A stretch of DNA of 64,000 nucleotides from Streptococcus oralis (GCF_022749195.1 NZ_CP094226.1:894001-958000); one strand, 5' to 3'. Positions 27,467 through 36,924 are shown, counted from the first letter of the stretch. The notes: generated from the letters alone by a model not told the origin. A program made the numbers and translations.

Positions 27467-29170
27467 ATGGCCTTAGAAGTAATTATGCCAAAAGCCGGCG
27501 TAGATATGACAGAAGGACAAATCGTCCAATGGAATAAGAAAGTCGGAGAATTTGTAAAAGAAGGAGAAATCCTTTTGGAAATCATGACTGACAAAGTCAG
27601 TATGGAATTGGAAGCCGAAGAAGATGGATACTTGATTGCCATCCTCAAAGGAGATGGTGAAACTGTCCCTGTAACGGAAGTTATCGGTTACCTTGGGGAA
27701 GAAGGGGAAAACATCCCAACAGCTGGAGTAGCAGCACCAGAAGCTAGCCCTGCTCCCGCAGCTAGTGTCTCAAGCGACGACGGCAAGAGCGATGATGCCT
27801 TTGATATCGTTGTGATTGGTGGAGGTCCTGCTGGATATGTAGCGGCCATTAAAGCTGCCCAACTTGGCGGTAAGGTTGCCCTTGTTGAGAAATCTGAACT
27901 CGGTGGAACTTGCTTGAACCGCGGCTGTATCCCAACTAAGACATACCTTCACAATGCTGAAATCATCGAAAACATCGGTCATGCAGCAAATCGTGGTATC
28001 GTCATCGAAAATCCAAACTTCACTGTTGATATGGATAAACTTTTAGAAACTAAATCTAAAGTTGTCAATACCTTGGTAGGTGGTGTTGCGGGTCTTCTTC
28101 GTAGCTACGGAGTTACTGTTCATAAGGGTGTTGGTACGATTACTAAGGATAAGAATGTCTTGGTTAATGGTTCTGAATTGCTTGAAACCAAGAAAATTAT
28201 CCTTGCTGGTGGTTCAAAAGTCAGCAAGATTAACGTCCCTGGTATGGAATCTCCACTTGTGATGACCAGCGATGATATTCTTGAAATGAACGAAGTTCCA
28301 GAAAGCCTCGTAATCATCGGTGGTGGAGTTGTCGGTATCGAACTCGGCCAAGCCTTCATGACATTTGGTTCAAAAGTAACTGTTATCGAAATGATGGACC
28401 GTATCGTTCCTGCTATGGATGCGGAAGTGTCTAAGAACCTTCGTTTGATCCTTGAGCGCAAAGGTATGACCATCTTAACTGGTACAAAATTGCAAGAAAT
28501 CATCGAGGAAAATGGTCAACTTCGTATCAAGGTTGAAGGTAAAGACGATATCATTGCAAGCAAAGCCCTTCTTTCAATCGGTCGTGTGCCAGACCTCGAA
28601 GGAATTGGCAATGTTGAGTTTGAGTTGGATCGTGGACGTATCAAGGTCAATGAATACATGGAAACTTCTGTTCCAGGTATCTACGCACCAGGTGACATCA
28701 ACGGTACTAAAATGTTGGCGCACGCGGCCTTCCGCATGGGTGAAGTTGCTGCTGAAAATGCCCTCAAAGGAAACCATGCTGTTGCCAAATTAAACTTAAC
28801 TCCAGCAGCTATCTACACTCTTCCTGAAGTAGCAGCAGTAGGTTTGACTGAAGAACAAGCTCGTGAGAAATACGATGTAGCCATCGGTAAATTCAACTTT
28901 GCTGCGAACGGTCGTGCCATTGCTTCTGATGCAGCTCAAGGTTTCGTTAAAGTCATTGCAGATAAGAAATACGGAGAAATCCTTGGCGTCCATATCATCG
29001 GTCCTGCAGCAGCAGAATTGATCAACGAAGCGTCAAGCATCATCGAAATGGAAATTACTGTTGAAGAAATGCTGAAGACTATCCACGGACACCCAACATA
29101 CTCTGAGGTTATGTACGAAGCATTTGCAGATGTTCTAGGAATGGCCATCCATTCACCTAAGAAAAAATAA
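27467..29170 (+). CDS. lpdA: dihydrolipoyl dehydrogenase (E3) with N-terminal lipoyl domain
   Basis: E3 reoxidises the dihydrolipoyl arm, passing electrons to NAD. The 567-residue protein is about 100 longer than a plain E3. Residues 1-80 are a lipoyl domain with the acceptor Lys43 in EIMTDKVSMELEAEEDGYL. An Ala/Pro-rich linker (about 83-110) follows. Residues 112-567 are the flavoprotein: FAD motif VIGGGPAGYVAA, redox pair Cys149-Cys154 in GGTCLNRGCIPTK, NAD motif IIGGGVVGIELG, and the His-Glu pair in HGHPTYSE. It carries the lipoyl arm that E2 lacks. The neighbouring lplA supplies the lipoylation activity. AAAGGAAG precedes the ATG. Confidence 0.95.
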   Translation: MALEVIMPKAGVDMTEGQIVQWNKKVGEFVKEGEILLEIMTDKVSMELEAEEDGYLIAILKGDGETVPVTEVIGYLGEEGENIPTAGVAAPEASPAPAASVSSDDGKSDDAFDIVVIGGGPAGYVAAIKAAQLGGKVALVEKSELGGTCLNRGCIPTKTYLHNAEIIENIGHAANRGIVIENPNFTVDMDKLLETKSKVVNTLVGGVAGLLRSYGVTVHKGVGTITKDKNVLVNGSELLETKKIILAGGSKVSKINVPGMESPLVMTSDDILEMNEVPESLVIIGGGVVGIELGQAFMTFGSKVTVIEMMDRIVPAMDAEVSKNLRLILERKGMTILTGTKLQEIIEENGQLRIKVEGKDDIIASKALLSIGRVPDLEGIGNVEFELDRGRIKVNEYMETSVPGIYAPGDINGTKMLAHAAFRMGEVAAENALKGNHAVAKLNLTPAAIYTLPEVAAVGLTEEQAREKYDVAIGKFNFAANGRAIASDAAQGFVKVIADKKYGEILGVHIIGPAAAELINEASSIIEMEITVEEMLKTIHGHPTYSEVMYEAFADVLGMAIHSPKKK

Positions 29171-29176
29171 ATCGAT

Positions 29177-29213
29177 GATAGAATAGACTGGAAGGGAATT
29201 TCCAGTCTCTATC
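29177..29213 (+). other. long hairpin between lpdA and lplA
   Basis: GATAG and AGACTGGAA pair with TTTCCAGTCT and CTATC around GGGAA. There is no T tract, so it is more likely an RNA processing or stability element than a terminator; lplA can still be read from the operon promoter. Confidence 0.6.
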
Positions 29214-29228
29214 GTATAAAGGGATATC

Positions 29229-30218
29229 ATGAAATATATTATCAATCATTCAAACGAAACTGCTTTTAATATCGCCTTGGAAGAATATGCCTTTAAACAC
29301 TTACTAGATGAGGATCAAATCTTCCTTCTTTGGATTAACAAACCTTCTATCATTGTTGGTCGTCACCAGAATACTATCGAAGAAATCAACCGTGATTATG
29401 TTCGCGAAAATGGTATTGAGGTAGTCCGCCGTATCAGTGGTGGCGGAGCTGTTTACCACGATCTAAACAACCTCAACTACACCATCATTTCAAAAGAAGA
29501 TGAAAACAAGGCCTTCGACTTCAAGAGCTTCTCAACTCCAGTTATCAATACCTTGGCTCAACTTGGTGTTAAAGCCGAATTTACAGGCCGTAATGATCTA
29601 GAGATTGATGGCAAAAAATTCTGTGGCAATGCTCAAGCCTATATCAATGGGCGTATCATGCACCATGGTTGCTTGCTCTTTGACGTTGATTTGTCAGTTC
29701 TTGCTAACGCCCTCAAGGTTTCAAAGGATAAATTTGAGTCAAAAGGTGTCAAATCCGTCCGTGCCCGTGTAACAAATATTGTCAATGAATTGCCAGAAAA
29801 AATCACAGTTGAAGAATTCCGTGATTTGCTCTTGGAATACATGAAAAAAGAGTACCCAGAGATGACTGAATACGTTTTTTCTGAGCAAGAATTGGCTGAA
29901 ATCAATCGTATCAAGGATACCAAGTTCGGTACTTGGAACTGGAACTACGGTAAATCACCTGAATTTAACGTCCGTCGTGGAACAAAATTCACCAGTGGTA
30001 AGGTCGAAGTTTTTGCCAACGTCATTGAATCAAAAATCCAAGATATCAAGATCTATGGGGACTTCTTTGGTATCGAGGACGTTGCAGCTGTAGAAGATGT
30101 CCTCCGTGGAGTGAAATACGAACGTGAAGATGTCCTCAAGTCACTAGAAACTATTGACATCACACGCTACTTTGCTGGTATTAGCCGTGAAGAAATCGCT
30201 GAAGCAGTAGTGGGGTAA
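29229..30218 (+). CDS. lplA: lipoate-protein ligase
   Basis: LplA activates free lipoate with ATP and attaches it to lipoyl-domain lysines. The 329-residue protein has the LplA/LipM fold: FNIALEEYAF, LWINKPSIIVGRHQNTIEEI, the glycine-rich RRISGGGAVYHDLNNLNYT (about residues 67-85), KKFCGNAQAYINGRIMHHG and an accessory C-terminal domain (about 245-329) with KFTSGKVEVF. The length matches the two-domain form. It is 58 bases after lpdA, behind a hairpin, and most likely modifies the lipoyl domain of LpdA. A terminator follows, closing the five-gene operon. Confidence 0.93.
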   Translation: MKYIINHSNETAFNIALEEYAFKHLLDEDQIFLLWINKPSIIVGRHQNTIEEINRDYVRENGIEVVRRISGGGAVYHDLNNLNYTIISKEDENKAFDFKSFSTPVINTLAQLGVKAEFTGRNDLEIDGKKFCGNAQAYINGRIMHHGCLLFDVDLSVLANALKVSKDKFESKGVKSVRARVTNIVNELPEKITVEEFRDLLLEYMKKEYPEMTEYVFSEQELAEINRIKDTKFGTWNWNYGKSPEFNVRRGTKFTSGKVEVFANVIESKIQDIKIYGDFFGIEDVAAVEDVLRGVKYEREDVLKSLETIDITRYFAGISREEIAEAVVG

Positions 30219-30220
30219 GG

Positions 30221-30252
30221 AAAAAGAATCCATTTATGATGGATTCTTTTAT
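30221..30252 (+). terminator. Rho-independent terminator after lplA
   Basis: AAAAAGAATCCAT pairs with ATGGATTCTTTT around TTATG. Confidence 0.88.
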
Positions 30253-30323
30253 TAGGGTTAAACTTAATAATCATGCTGATTAGATTATAATAGAGATGAA
30301 AAATGAAAAGGAGTTATTCATTA

Positions 30324-30965
30324 ATGTTAGAAATTCCAGTAGAAAGTCTTAATCTATTTGAACAGTTAGACCGCAATGTTGTTGCTTTCTATAGAAATGA
30401 AGAAATTTATCAAACTGAAAGTTTAAATATAAGCATCACACAAGAACATTATGATAAGAAATACAAAGAGCTTCAACCTTTAGGATACCAAGCTGTTCAA
30501 ATACCTTTAGGAATGGCTTTAGATAATGTAATCCAGCAAGCCCATTTTCAAAATCTTATAATTGGCGGTCTTCTCCCCGATGAAATCAAAGTAAACAAAG
30601 GGGACTTAATGTCTTTGAAGGACATTGTTGATAGTTTTTGTATTATGTATGCTGCAGCGAATAACCGACTAGAACATAGTAAGGCTTATGAATTTATGAA
30701 AGATAAGACAGTGTTCTTTATTGGTAAACTGTTAACTGACGATCTTAAAAATGGTGACGAAATTTCGTATATGGGAATCGAAAGAGAATCAGCTGATGGT
30801 ACTTCTTATGAAGCAGTAAAATGTTTTCTAACTAAAGAGAGTGCTGAGCAGTACAATGATTCAAAAAAACCAGTAAGCCCAGCAAATCTAGCCTATCTGC
30901 AAGCCTTTTGGGGTAAACCAGTAATTATAGAGCCTCACCGTAACTACTGGATTGAGTTTAAATAA
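30324..30965 (+). CDS. hypothetical protein, unrecognised family
   Basis: I do not recognise this 213-residue protein. It is soluble, acidic to neutral, and begins MLEIPVESLNLFEQLDRNVV. The C-terminal third (AVKCFLTKESAEQYN, then LAYLQAFWGKPVIIEPHRN) has an SseB-like flavour, but that is a weak impression and no function follows. AAAGGAG at 30307-30313 is spaced for the ATG at 30324; the ATG at 30303 overlaps that site. It is the last rightward gene before the terminus site and has its own terminator, shared with convergent xerS. Confidence 0.6.
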   Translation: MLEIPVESLNLFEQLDRNVVAFYRNEEIYQTESLNISITQEHYDKKYKELQPLGYQAVQIPLGMALDNVIQQAHFQNLIIGGLLPDEIKVNKGDLMSLKDIVDSFCIMYAAANNRLEHSKAYEFMKDKTVFFIGKLLTDDLKNGDEISYMGIERESADGTSYEAVKCFLTKESAEQYNDSKKPVSPANLAYLQAFWGKPVIIEPHRNYWIEFK

Positions 30966-30967
30966 AT

Positions 30968-31005
30968 AAAAAACGAAAGATAAAGGAATTGGTCTTTCGT
31001 TTTTT
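30968..31005. terminator. bidirectional terminator between the hypothetical gene and xerS
   Basis: AAAAAACGAAAGA pairs with TCTTTCGTTTTTT around TAAAGGAATTGG. A/T tracts lie on both sides. Confidence 0.88.
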
Positions 31006-31043
31006 AGCAATAGTTGCTTTACATAATTTATAATATGTAACAA

Positions 31044-32114
31044 TCATAAACTATCTAAAGCATTCTTTTGTTCATCATTGACGATATGGGTATAGAGGTC
31101 AGTGACTTGTGTACTGGCATGTCCTAGCTGATGGCTGACCAAAACTTGCGATTTAGTAGCATCATAGAGCCTAGTCGCCAGGGTATGGCGTAGTTTGTGT
31201 GGAGTTACACGGACTTTGAAGTCCTCAGAGTACTTAGCAACCATCTTTTCAACACTAGAAGCATCAATACGATTGGGAACGCCTCGATATAAGGTCAAAA
31301 AGAGAGCTGTATCTGTCTTTTCCGTCTTATAGCGTTGATTTCGAATGGCTAGATAATTCTCTAGGTAAGGCTTAGCAAAAGCAGCGACATTGACAGAATC
31401 ACGTTTCCCCCCTTTTCGAGTGACATCGATCACCATCATTTTGAGATTGAGGTCTCTTAGATCTAGATTAACAGCTTCAGATAAGCGGACACCAGACGCT
31501 AGGAGAAGGGCAATAATGGCCAAATCACGTTCTTTGTTCTTATTAAATGATGAGAGAGCGCGATTTGAGAGCTGTTGTGGGTACTCCTGATCGATATAAG
31601 TTAGAAAACCTTCTGTTTCATCACCTAGAAAGAGTTTTTGCTTGATGTTTTCAGCTCTAGCAGCAAGTGTTTCTTTCTTTTTCTTGGTTGAAACTTTCTT
31701 CATTACATTACGATAGAAATAGGGTTCTCCCAGGTCGTTTTCAACCTCCTCTGTTAGATACTTGTAAAGACTAGAAAGTGCTGATAAGGTCCGATTGATG
31801 GTCGTCTGAGATACACCTTGCTTGGTTGTATTAGCATTCAGCAATGGACGTTCACGTAGATATAGGATAAAAGCTTCCATATCTTTCTTAGACATATTTT
31901 CCAAGACAGATAAAGGAATATCAGACATTTTATCAGCATTTGAAATTCCAGACTCTAAAACCCAGCTGAAAAATCGATCGTATTCCTTGAGATATTCGTA
32001 CAAGGTTGTAAAACTGTAGGGCACAGCAAGCTTGGATTGGTAGTATTCCAGAACATACCAGGGCATGATTTGTTTTAGTTTGTCGATTCGTTCCAGTAAA
32101 ATCTCACGTTTCAT
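31044..32114 (-). CDS. xerS: XerS tyrosine recombinase
   Basis: XerS is the single recombinase that resolves chromosome dimers at dif_SL in streptococci and lactococci, replacing the XerC/XerD pair. The 356-residue protein has an N-terminal SAM-like DNA-binding region (about 20-130) and a catalytic domain with the first Arg in [14 protein letters not shown], the lysine hairpin around [22 protein letters not shown] and the nucleophile Tyr341 in [10 protein letters not shown]. Length and layout are those of XerS rather than phage integrases, and no phage genes are nearby. The dif_SL-like site is 52 bases upstream of its start, the classical arrangement. An extended -10 (TGC TATACT) lies at 32144-32152. 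Confidence 0.95.
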   Translation of the reverse strand: MKREILLERIDKLKQIMPWYVLEYYQSKLAVPYSFTTLYEYLKEYDRFFSWVLESGISNADKMSDIPLSVLENMSKKDMEAFILYLRERPLLNANTTKQGVSQTTINRTLSALSSLYKYLTEEVENDLGEPYFYRNVMKKVSTKKKKETLAARAENIKQKLFLGDETEGFLTYIDQEYPQQLSNRALSSFNKNKERDLAIIALLLASGVRLSEAVNLDLRDLNLKMMVIDVTRKGGKRDSVNVAAFAKPYLENYLAIRNQRYKTEKTDTALFLTLYRGVPNRIDASSVEKMVAKYSEDFKVRVTPHKLRHTLATRLYDATKSQVLVSHQLGHASTQVTDLYTHIVNDEQKNALDSL

Positions 32115-32143
32115 GTATTTTCTCCATAATTAAGTCTACTAGT

Positions 32144-32152
32144 AGTATAGCA
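32144..32152 (-). promoter_or_regulatory. xerS extended -10 promoter
   Basis: On the minus strand TGC precedes TATACT, 30 bases before the xerS start. It lies between the gene and the dif_SL site. Confidence 0.6.
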
Positions 32153-32165
32153 TAGACTCATATAT

Positions 32166-32196
32166 TTTTCAAGAAAATTATAGTTTTTCGGAAAGA
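32166..32196. other. dif_SL chromosome dimer resolution site
   Basis: Read on the minus strand, the 31-mer has the arms TCTTTCCGAAAA and TTTTCTTGAAAA joined by ACTATAA. This closely resembles the dif_SL sites I know from S. suis and S. pneumoniae, and it lies just upstream of xerS as in those species. It marks the replication terminus; gene orientation flips here. Confidence 0.87.
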
Positions 32197-32223
32197 CGTT
32201 ATAGGTGTTTGATGGATTCTAGA

Positions 32224-32268
32224 AAAAACAAGGACCTGGTTCCACAATCATAAGAAACAGGTCTTTTG
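32224..32268 (-). terminator. Rho-independent terminator after the MepB-like gene
   Basis: On the minus strand AAAGACCTGTTTC pairs with GGAACCAGGTCCTT, followed by GTTTTTT. Confidence 0.8.
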
Positions 32269-32292
32269 TGTGTATGTAATCCGGCAATATGT

Positions 32293-32730
32293 TTATATTT
32301 CAATTTCTCTAAAATATTGCAATTGCCATTTTTGTGTTGCTCGAGCTGTTGTATTTAAATTTGAGCACCAAGGAGGATAAAATCGCATAGACATTTTTCC
32401 ATTGCTATCTTTTGTCGACAGAATGTTTTTACGAATAGCCACCTCGTTTGGAATAATGAATAGTCCCCTCTTATCATTATCGATGATAACGATTATAAGT
32501 TCATTTCCTAAGTCCTCATTGGTATAAGGAATGTTCTTGTTATTTTGGTCTTTTTTCCAAAAAACTGTAAAATATCCTTCTTTTTTTGGTGTTCTTTTTG
32601 CCAAGCGGCATCTTTTATACCCTTGCTCTTCCTTTATATTGATAAGAATACCTTCATATTTTTCATTGTATTTTTCTTCAATGAAATCAAAATCACCATA
32701 AAAATTATATAAAACATCGAGTATTTTCAT
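32293..32730 (-). CDS. MepB family protein
   Basis: A 145-residue protein of the MepB family, named after the third gene of the staphylococcal mepRAB drug-efflux operon; its biochemical function is unknown. Diagnostic segments are YEGILINIKEEQGYKRCRLA, FTVFWKKDQNN, the central IIVIIDNDKRGLFIIPNEVA and MRFYPPWCSNLNTTARATQ with KWQLQYF at the end. No mepA-like exporter is adjacent. The ATG at 32730 follows AAGGAGG; a TTG at 32754 is in frame, but it is upstream of that site. It is isolated between the terminus site and the CPBP gene, and has its own terminator. Confidence 0.78.
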   Translation of the reverse strand: MKILDVLYNFYGDFDFIEEKYNEKYEGILINIKEEQGYKRCRLAKRTPKKEGYFTVFWKKDQNNKNIPYTNEDLGNELIIVIIDNDKRGLFIIPNEVAIRKNILSTKDSNGKMSMRFYPPWCSNLNTTARATQKWQLQYFREIEI

Positions 32731-32795
32731 TATGATGTATGTCCTCCTTAGCAAATAACTTTTCCAAAGAATAATACTGTTTCCAACAAAATCAG

Positions 32796-33536
32796 CTACC
32801 GACTATGCACACCTTTTTTATGTATTACTATATAGCAGGATACCAAGATGATGAAGATTTTAAGCAGGTAGGTTTCGGATCGATTAGTGTCTATGGTTAG
32901 CTGAGACAAGACATTAATGATCGAATGTGTCATAACGCAAATCCAGAGATTCTTTGTTTTGTTATAAAGAGCTGAGAGTATGAAAGAATTCGTCAGCAAT
33001 CCAAATAAAAACGGTAGAATTTGCAGTGTTGCTAGGGAACCATCTATGTAAAAGAACAACAGATGCCAAAGCGCCCAGCTGAAAAAGGTTAAGATTGTTG
33101 AGTAAAAATATGGCAACTTTTCTTGTAAAATTGGTTGAAAAACATATCGCCATCCAATCTCTTCTATACCACCAAAGACAATAAATTTGAAGAACATCAA
33201 AAATGGGAGATACCAGCTAAATTCTATTATTTTTCCACCAAACATTAGAAAAGAAAAATCAAGGATAATAAGGAAAAAAGATAATAAATAGTGTTTATAA
33301 CTGGTATGAATGTTAAAAAAAACGTTTACAATCTTCTTAAAATGAATATGAAAATAGTGATTTGCAACAATTGTTCCCCAAAGAGCTGAAGAAATGCCAC
33401 CTAGAAAGATTCCTAAAATAGTTAATAGATTGGACTGAACAGAAAAATGATTCAAGAGAAAGAAAAGGAGACAAACTGATACTAACTGGCTAAATGTGCC
33501 TAGCAAATATACTGCAATTGCCTTATTTCTTTTCAT
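32796..33536 (-). CDS. CPBP family intramembrane metalloprotease
   Basis: A 246-residue membrane protein with about seven hydrophobic segments and the CPBP/Abi (type II CAAX protease-like) motifs: GGIEEIGWRYVFQPIL (Glu-Glu and Arg), WALWHLLFF (His) and MTHSIINVL (His and Asn). Family members cleave prenylated or signal peptides; in lactic acid bacteria many relate to bacteriocin self-immunity or stress response. No bacteriocin gene is adjacent. The ATG at 33536 follows GAAAGGA; a TTG 15 bases upstream lacks a site. Codon use and the many aromatic residues give a markedly AT-rich gene, a possible sign of transfer. Confidence 0.85.
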   Translation of the reverse strand: MKRNKAIAVYLLGTFSQLVSVCLLFFLLNHFSVQSNLLTILGIFLGGISSALWGTIVANHYFHIHFKKIVNVFFNIHTSYKHYLLSFFLIILDFSFLMFGGKIIEFSWYLPFLMFFKFIVFGGIEEIGWRYVFQPILQEKLPYFYSTILTFFSWALWHLLFFYIDGSLATLQILPFLFGLLTNSFILSALYNKTKNLWICVMTHSIINVLSQLTIDTNRSETYLLKIFIILVSCYIVIHKKGVHSR

Positions 33537-33587
33537 AGAGAATCCTTTCAATGATATTTTACGTAAAATAAATTATGTAAACAGAAC

Positions 33588-35138
33588 TCATAACAACAAA
33601 TCTTTGACTTTTCCAATTTCACTTTTTGGAATCACCAGGTGAATCATATCACCCAGATACATTCTAGTTGAGCCATTAACCGTTTGGCTTTTGCCATTAT
33701 GGACTTTGGTAGTGATGAGGACATTGTGTGGTAGGTTGAGTTCATGAACCTGTTTTCCAGCGATTTTATCTGATACAGGGATTTCAATGAGGGTGACTTC
33801 TCCTTCATCTGTCGCTTCTTCTGGCAACATTTTTTCCAGCATAGCCTCATAGACTGGAGCACCCTTGAGCAGATCCATGACAATGTAGGCGACTAAGGTC
33901 ACTAAGCCAAGTGGCATGAGGTTGCGAATGTCCCCAACCATCTCAGTAACAAGTATCATAGCGGTTAAGGGAGCCTTGGAAATTGCACCAAAGTAGCCAC
34001 TCATTCCTAAAATGACAAATATAGGAAACTGCTCCTGACTAACAAGCCCAAGATTGACACAAATGACACCGACTAGGGCACCAAGTAAGGAACCAAGCGC
34101 CAAAATGGGTAGGAAAATTCCTCCTGGGAGACCACTTCCATAACTAATCATGCTCCAAACAAAGCGAATCAAAAAGTAAGCTAATAGAACTTGAAAACTA
34201 AAATTTTGCTCAGTTAGGGAAAGAACAAGCTGATTTCCACCACCAAGAATTTGAGGTAAGAAAATTCCGACTGGGATGATGAGGATAAAGGCTAGGATTG
34301 GGTAATAAGCTTTATCTAAATGGATTCTTTGACCAATCCAGTCATAAATTCGACCGACATTGAGTACAGCCTTCTCATAGAGAAAACCAGAAAGTCCCAG
34401 AAAAACTCCCATAAGGAGGTAAATCCAATATTGATCCAGCGTCATGAGAGGGATGTTGTCTGGCATATCCAGTACGGGTGTTAGGCCAAATATAAGTAGT
34501 GAGACAAAGTTTGCTACGATGCTGGCTGCTAGAGTTGAGATCCAGAAAAAGCGTGAAAAATGGTGATAGACTTCTTCTACAACAAAGAGGAGACCTGCAA
34601 TTGGTGCATTAAAGGCAGCTGCTAAACCTGCAGCAGCTCCACTGGCAATCAGGGAACGTTCCTCTACTGGGCTAGATTTGAGCCACTTGGCTATACCTTT
34701 ACCACCAACTGCTCCAAGTTGAATACTTGGCCCTTCTCGACCTAGCATAAGGCCACTGGCAATAGCAAGAATACCTAATACATATTTCTTCCAGAGGACA
34801 CTCCACCAGTTAAGAGTCATGAGTCCCTTTAGTTCGGCTTCGACTTGAGGAATTCCTGAACCCTTGATATCTTTTTCTGACCGAGTTAGTTTCGCACTGA
34901 GCCAGCAAACGATTACATAAAATAGACCAATGATAAAAAGATTGCGCACTAGGTGCGCTTGATCTTGATAGAGTCCTTGTATCAGGTGGAAGCCCTTTTC
35001 GATTAAGAAACGAAAGGATCCGACGATGAGACCAACGACGATACCAACAATGATTCCTCGTCCAACTTGGGATAATATGGTGCTTGAGGCAAAGGCAAAT
35101 TCTTTCTTGGATCGGAGTATTTCTGACTGTTCCTCCAT
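33588..35138 (-). CDS. ClC family chloride/proton antiporter with RCK_C domain
   Basis: A 516-residue ClC protein that moves chloride (or fluoride-like anions) across the membrane in exchange for protons. It has all pore signatures: KGSGIPQVEAEL (GSGIP), GLMLGREGPSIQLGAVGG (GREGP with the gating Glu) and GSGLPGGIFLPILALGS (GxFxP). The gating Glu marks an antiporter rather than a channel. Residues about 436-516 are a TrkA-C/RCK_C domain, which usually binds a small ligand. The second ATG (35138) is chosen because AGAGGA is too close to the first at 35144. Only 12 bases separate it from rnhB, so it is probably in the ylqF-rnhB transcript. Confidence 0.9.
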   Translation of the reverse strand: MEEQSEILRSKKEFAFASSTILSQVGRGIIVGIVVGLIVGSFRFLIEKGFHLIQGLYQDQAHLVRNLFIIGLFYVIVCWLSAKLTRSEKDIKGSGIPQVEAELKGLMTLNWWSVLWKKYVLGILAIASGLMLGREGPSIQLGAVGGKGIAKWLKSSPVEERSLIASGAAAGLAAAFNAPIAGLLFVVEEVYHHFSRFFWISTLAASIVANFVSLLIFGLTPVLDMPDNIPLMTLDQYWIYLLMGVFLGLSGFLYEKAVLNVGRIYDWIGQRIHLDKAYYPILAFILIIPVGIFLPQILGGGNQLVLSLTEQNFSFQVLLAYFLIRFVWSMISYGSGLPGGIFLPILALGSLLGALVGVICVNLGLVSQEQFPIFVILGMSGYFGAISKAPLTAMILVTEMVGDIRNLMPLGLVTLVAYIVMDLLKGAPVYEAMLEKMLPEEATDEGEVTLIEIPVSDKIAGKQVHELNLPHNVLITTKVHNGKSQTVNGSTRMYLGDMIHLVIPKSEIGKVKDLLL

Positions 35139-35150
35139 AATCATTTCCTC

Positions 35151-35930
35151 TTACTTATCTTTCTTAGTTGAAACTAGTGTTTTGACTGGTTCAAAACTGG
35201 TTCGGTGAATTGGGCTGACACCTAGTTTTTCAAGCCCTTCTAGATGTTTAGCTGTTCCATAACCTGCATTAGCTGTAAAATCATAGCCAGGATATTGCTG
35301 ATCGTATTCCTTCATCAATTCATCCCGTGTCACCTTGGCCACTATAGATGCAGCTGCGATGGAGAGGGAGTTGGCATCTCCTTTGATAATGGCTGTTTGG
35401 TAAATAGACAAATCCAGTTTCATGGCATCAATCAAGAGGTGCTCAGGTTGCGGACTGAGCTGGGAGATTGCTTCCTTCATGGCTAGTTTGGTAGCTTCAT
35501 AGATATTGACTTGGTCGATGACCTGATTATCCATGATACCAATCCCGATTGACAAGGCTTGGTCTTGAACGGCTTGATAAATTTCCAGATGTTTCTTTTT
35601 AGGGATTTTTTTGCTATCGTTGAGGCCTTTAATCTTACAATTTTTGGGCAAGATAACGGCTGCAGCGACTACAGGTCCAGCCAGAGGACCACGGCCGACC
35701 TCATCAACACCTGCTATTAAGGTCAATTCTTGCTTGTAAAGCTCTTTTTCATAGGAAAGCATGGATTCCAGACGAAGATCCTCATCCAGTTCAGCCTGAA
35801 TGGCTTTTTTACGTTTGTTGATTTCCTTTTGAACTCCAGAACGAGGATCCTTTTCCAGTTCAAGAAAAAGGGGATTGTCTAATTCTTTGACAGTGGCAAG
35901 AAGTTCTTTGATTTCTTTAATCGTCGTCAT
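35151..35930 (-). CDS. rnhB: ribonuclease HII
   Basis: RNase HII nicks RNA in RNA-DNA hybrids and removes single ribonucleotides misincorporated in DNA. The 259-residue protein has an N-terminal helical extension of about 70 residues, common in Firmicutes RnhB, then [20 protein letters not shown] with catalytic Asp76 and Glu77, [17 protein letters not shown], a third acid in LLIDAMKL and [17 protein letters not shown]. The start overlaps the end of ylqF by 14 bases, a gene order conserved in many Firmicutes, and indicates translational coupling. Confidence 0.95.
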   Translation of the reverse strand: MTTIKEIKELLATVKELDNPLFLELEKDPRSGVQKEINKRKKAIQAELDEDLRLESMLSYEKELYKQELTLIAGVDEVGRGPLAGPVVAAAVILPKNCKIKGLNDSKKIPKKKHLEIYQAVQDQALSIGIGIMDNQVIDQVNIYEATKLAMKEAISQLSPQPEHLLIDAMKLDLSIYQTAIIKGDANSLSIAAASIVAKVTRDELMKEYDQQYPGYDFTANAGYGTAKHLEGLEKLGVSPIHRTSFEPVKTLVSTKKDK

Positions 35931-36768
35931 CGATGTCGTCCAATGTATCTAAGGTGTAGTTACCGAGTTTTCCATCACGGACTTCCTTGACGAAGAGGCT
36001 GTAAAAGCGGTCGTAATCATCTCGGAAACCGAGAGCACGGGTCATATCCATGATGATAACAGGTGCTTCTTCTTCTATCTTCATTTGTTTGAAGCGTTCA
36101 GCTAGCTTTTCTGGATAATGTTTTTTGAAATAATTGAGACCAAAAATGGTCACTTCATCCATTGGGAGTAGTTGATCTTTAATTGCTCCAGTCAAGGCTA
36201 GTTTCAAAGCAACGGTTTCGTCTTCAAATTTAGGCCAGAGAATCCCTGGTGTGTCTAAAATTTCAAGGTCTTTGTTGGTTTTGAGCCACTGTTGCCCCTT
36301 GGTAACACCTGGTTTATTGCCAACAACCGCAATCTTTTTCCCAGCCAAACGGTTCATGAGAGTTGACTTACCAGCATTTGGAATTCCGATAATCATGGTC
36401 CGCAAGGTTTCGATCTTGATACCGCGTTCTTTCTGGCGTGCAATCTTATCAGCCATGAGTTTTTTAGCTGCATCTGTCACAACTTTTACAGTTACTTGCT
36501 CTTTGGAATTGATAGCCAGAGTTTGGATTCCCTGTGATTCAAAATACTGACGCCATTCTTTGGTCATTGCAGGATCAGCCAGATCCGCCTTATTTAAAAT
36601 CAAAAGTTTAGGTTTATCACCCACAATCTTGGTTAACATAGGATTTTGACTAGATAAAGGTAGTCGAGCATCCACCAAAATTGTCACAAAATCAACAAAC
36701 TTAAGATTCTCCTGAACTTGCCGCCGAGCCTTAGACATGTGACCCGGAAACCATTGAATAGTAGCCAT
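35917..36768 (-). CDS. ylqF: ribosome biogenesis GTPase YlqF/RbgA
   Basis: YlqF (RbgA) drives late maturation of the 50S subunit. The 283-residue protein is a circularly permuted GTPase: the G4 motif Asn59-Lys-Ala-Asp62 precedes G1 [16 protein letters not shown] and G3 LDTPGILWP, and a C-terminal RNA-binding helix region follows (about 190-283). [18 protein letters not shown] is the standard N-terminus. The C-terminus is very acidic (DDIDDDD). It is the first gene of the ylqF-rnhB-clc unit. A 7-bp hairpin with a T tract lies 24 bases upstream of its start and could act as a weak attenuator. Confidence 0.95.
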   Translation of the reverse strand: MATIQWFPGHMSKARRQVQENLKFVDFVTILVDARLPLSSQNPMLTKIVGDKPKLLILNKADLADPAMTKEWRQYFESQGIQTLAINSKEQVTVKVVTDAAKKLMADKIARQKERGIKIETLRTMIIGIPNAGKSTLMNRLAGKKIAVVGNKPGVTKGQQWLKTNKDLEILDTPGILWPKFEDETVALKLALTGAIKDQLLPMDEVTIFGLNYFKKHYPEKLAERFKQMKIEEEAPVIIMDMTRALGFRDDYDRFYSLFVKEVRDGKLGNYTLDTLDDIDDDD

Positions 36769-36788
36769 AATATTTTCCCCTTCCGACT

Positions 36789-36813
36789 AAAAAAAACGTA
36801 GTAAAAACGTTTT
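36789..36813 (-). terminator. possible attenuator hairpin in the ylqF leader
   Basis: On the minus strand AAAACGT pairs with ACGTTTT around TTTTACT, followed by T residues, between a TGA-TAGAAT promoter-like box and the ylqF start. Weak: only 7 bp, one GC-rich pair step. Confidence 0.35.
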
Positions 36814-36924
36814 CTTTCTTACTACCTATTCTATCATAAATGAGGAACTTTTGCACAGGCTTTGACCACAATAAATGACAAATAGTATGGGTGCGAAACA
36901 TCCTTGATACCAGTAAGGATTGAC

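Noticed and set aside
31044..32114. xerS as a phage integrase marking a prophage
   Set aside because: Length, motifs and the adjacent dif_SL site fit chromosomal XerS, and no phage genes are nearby.
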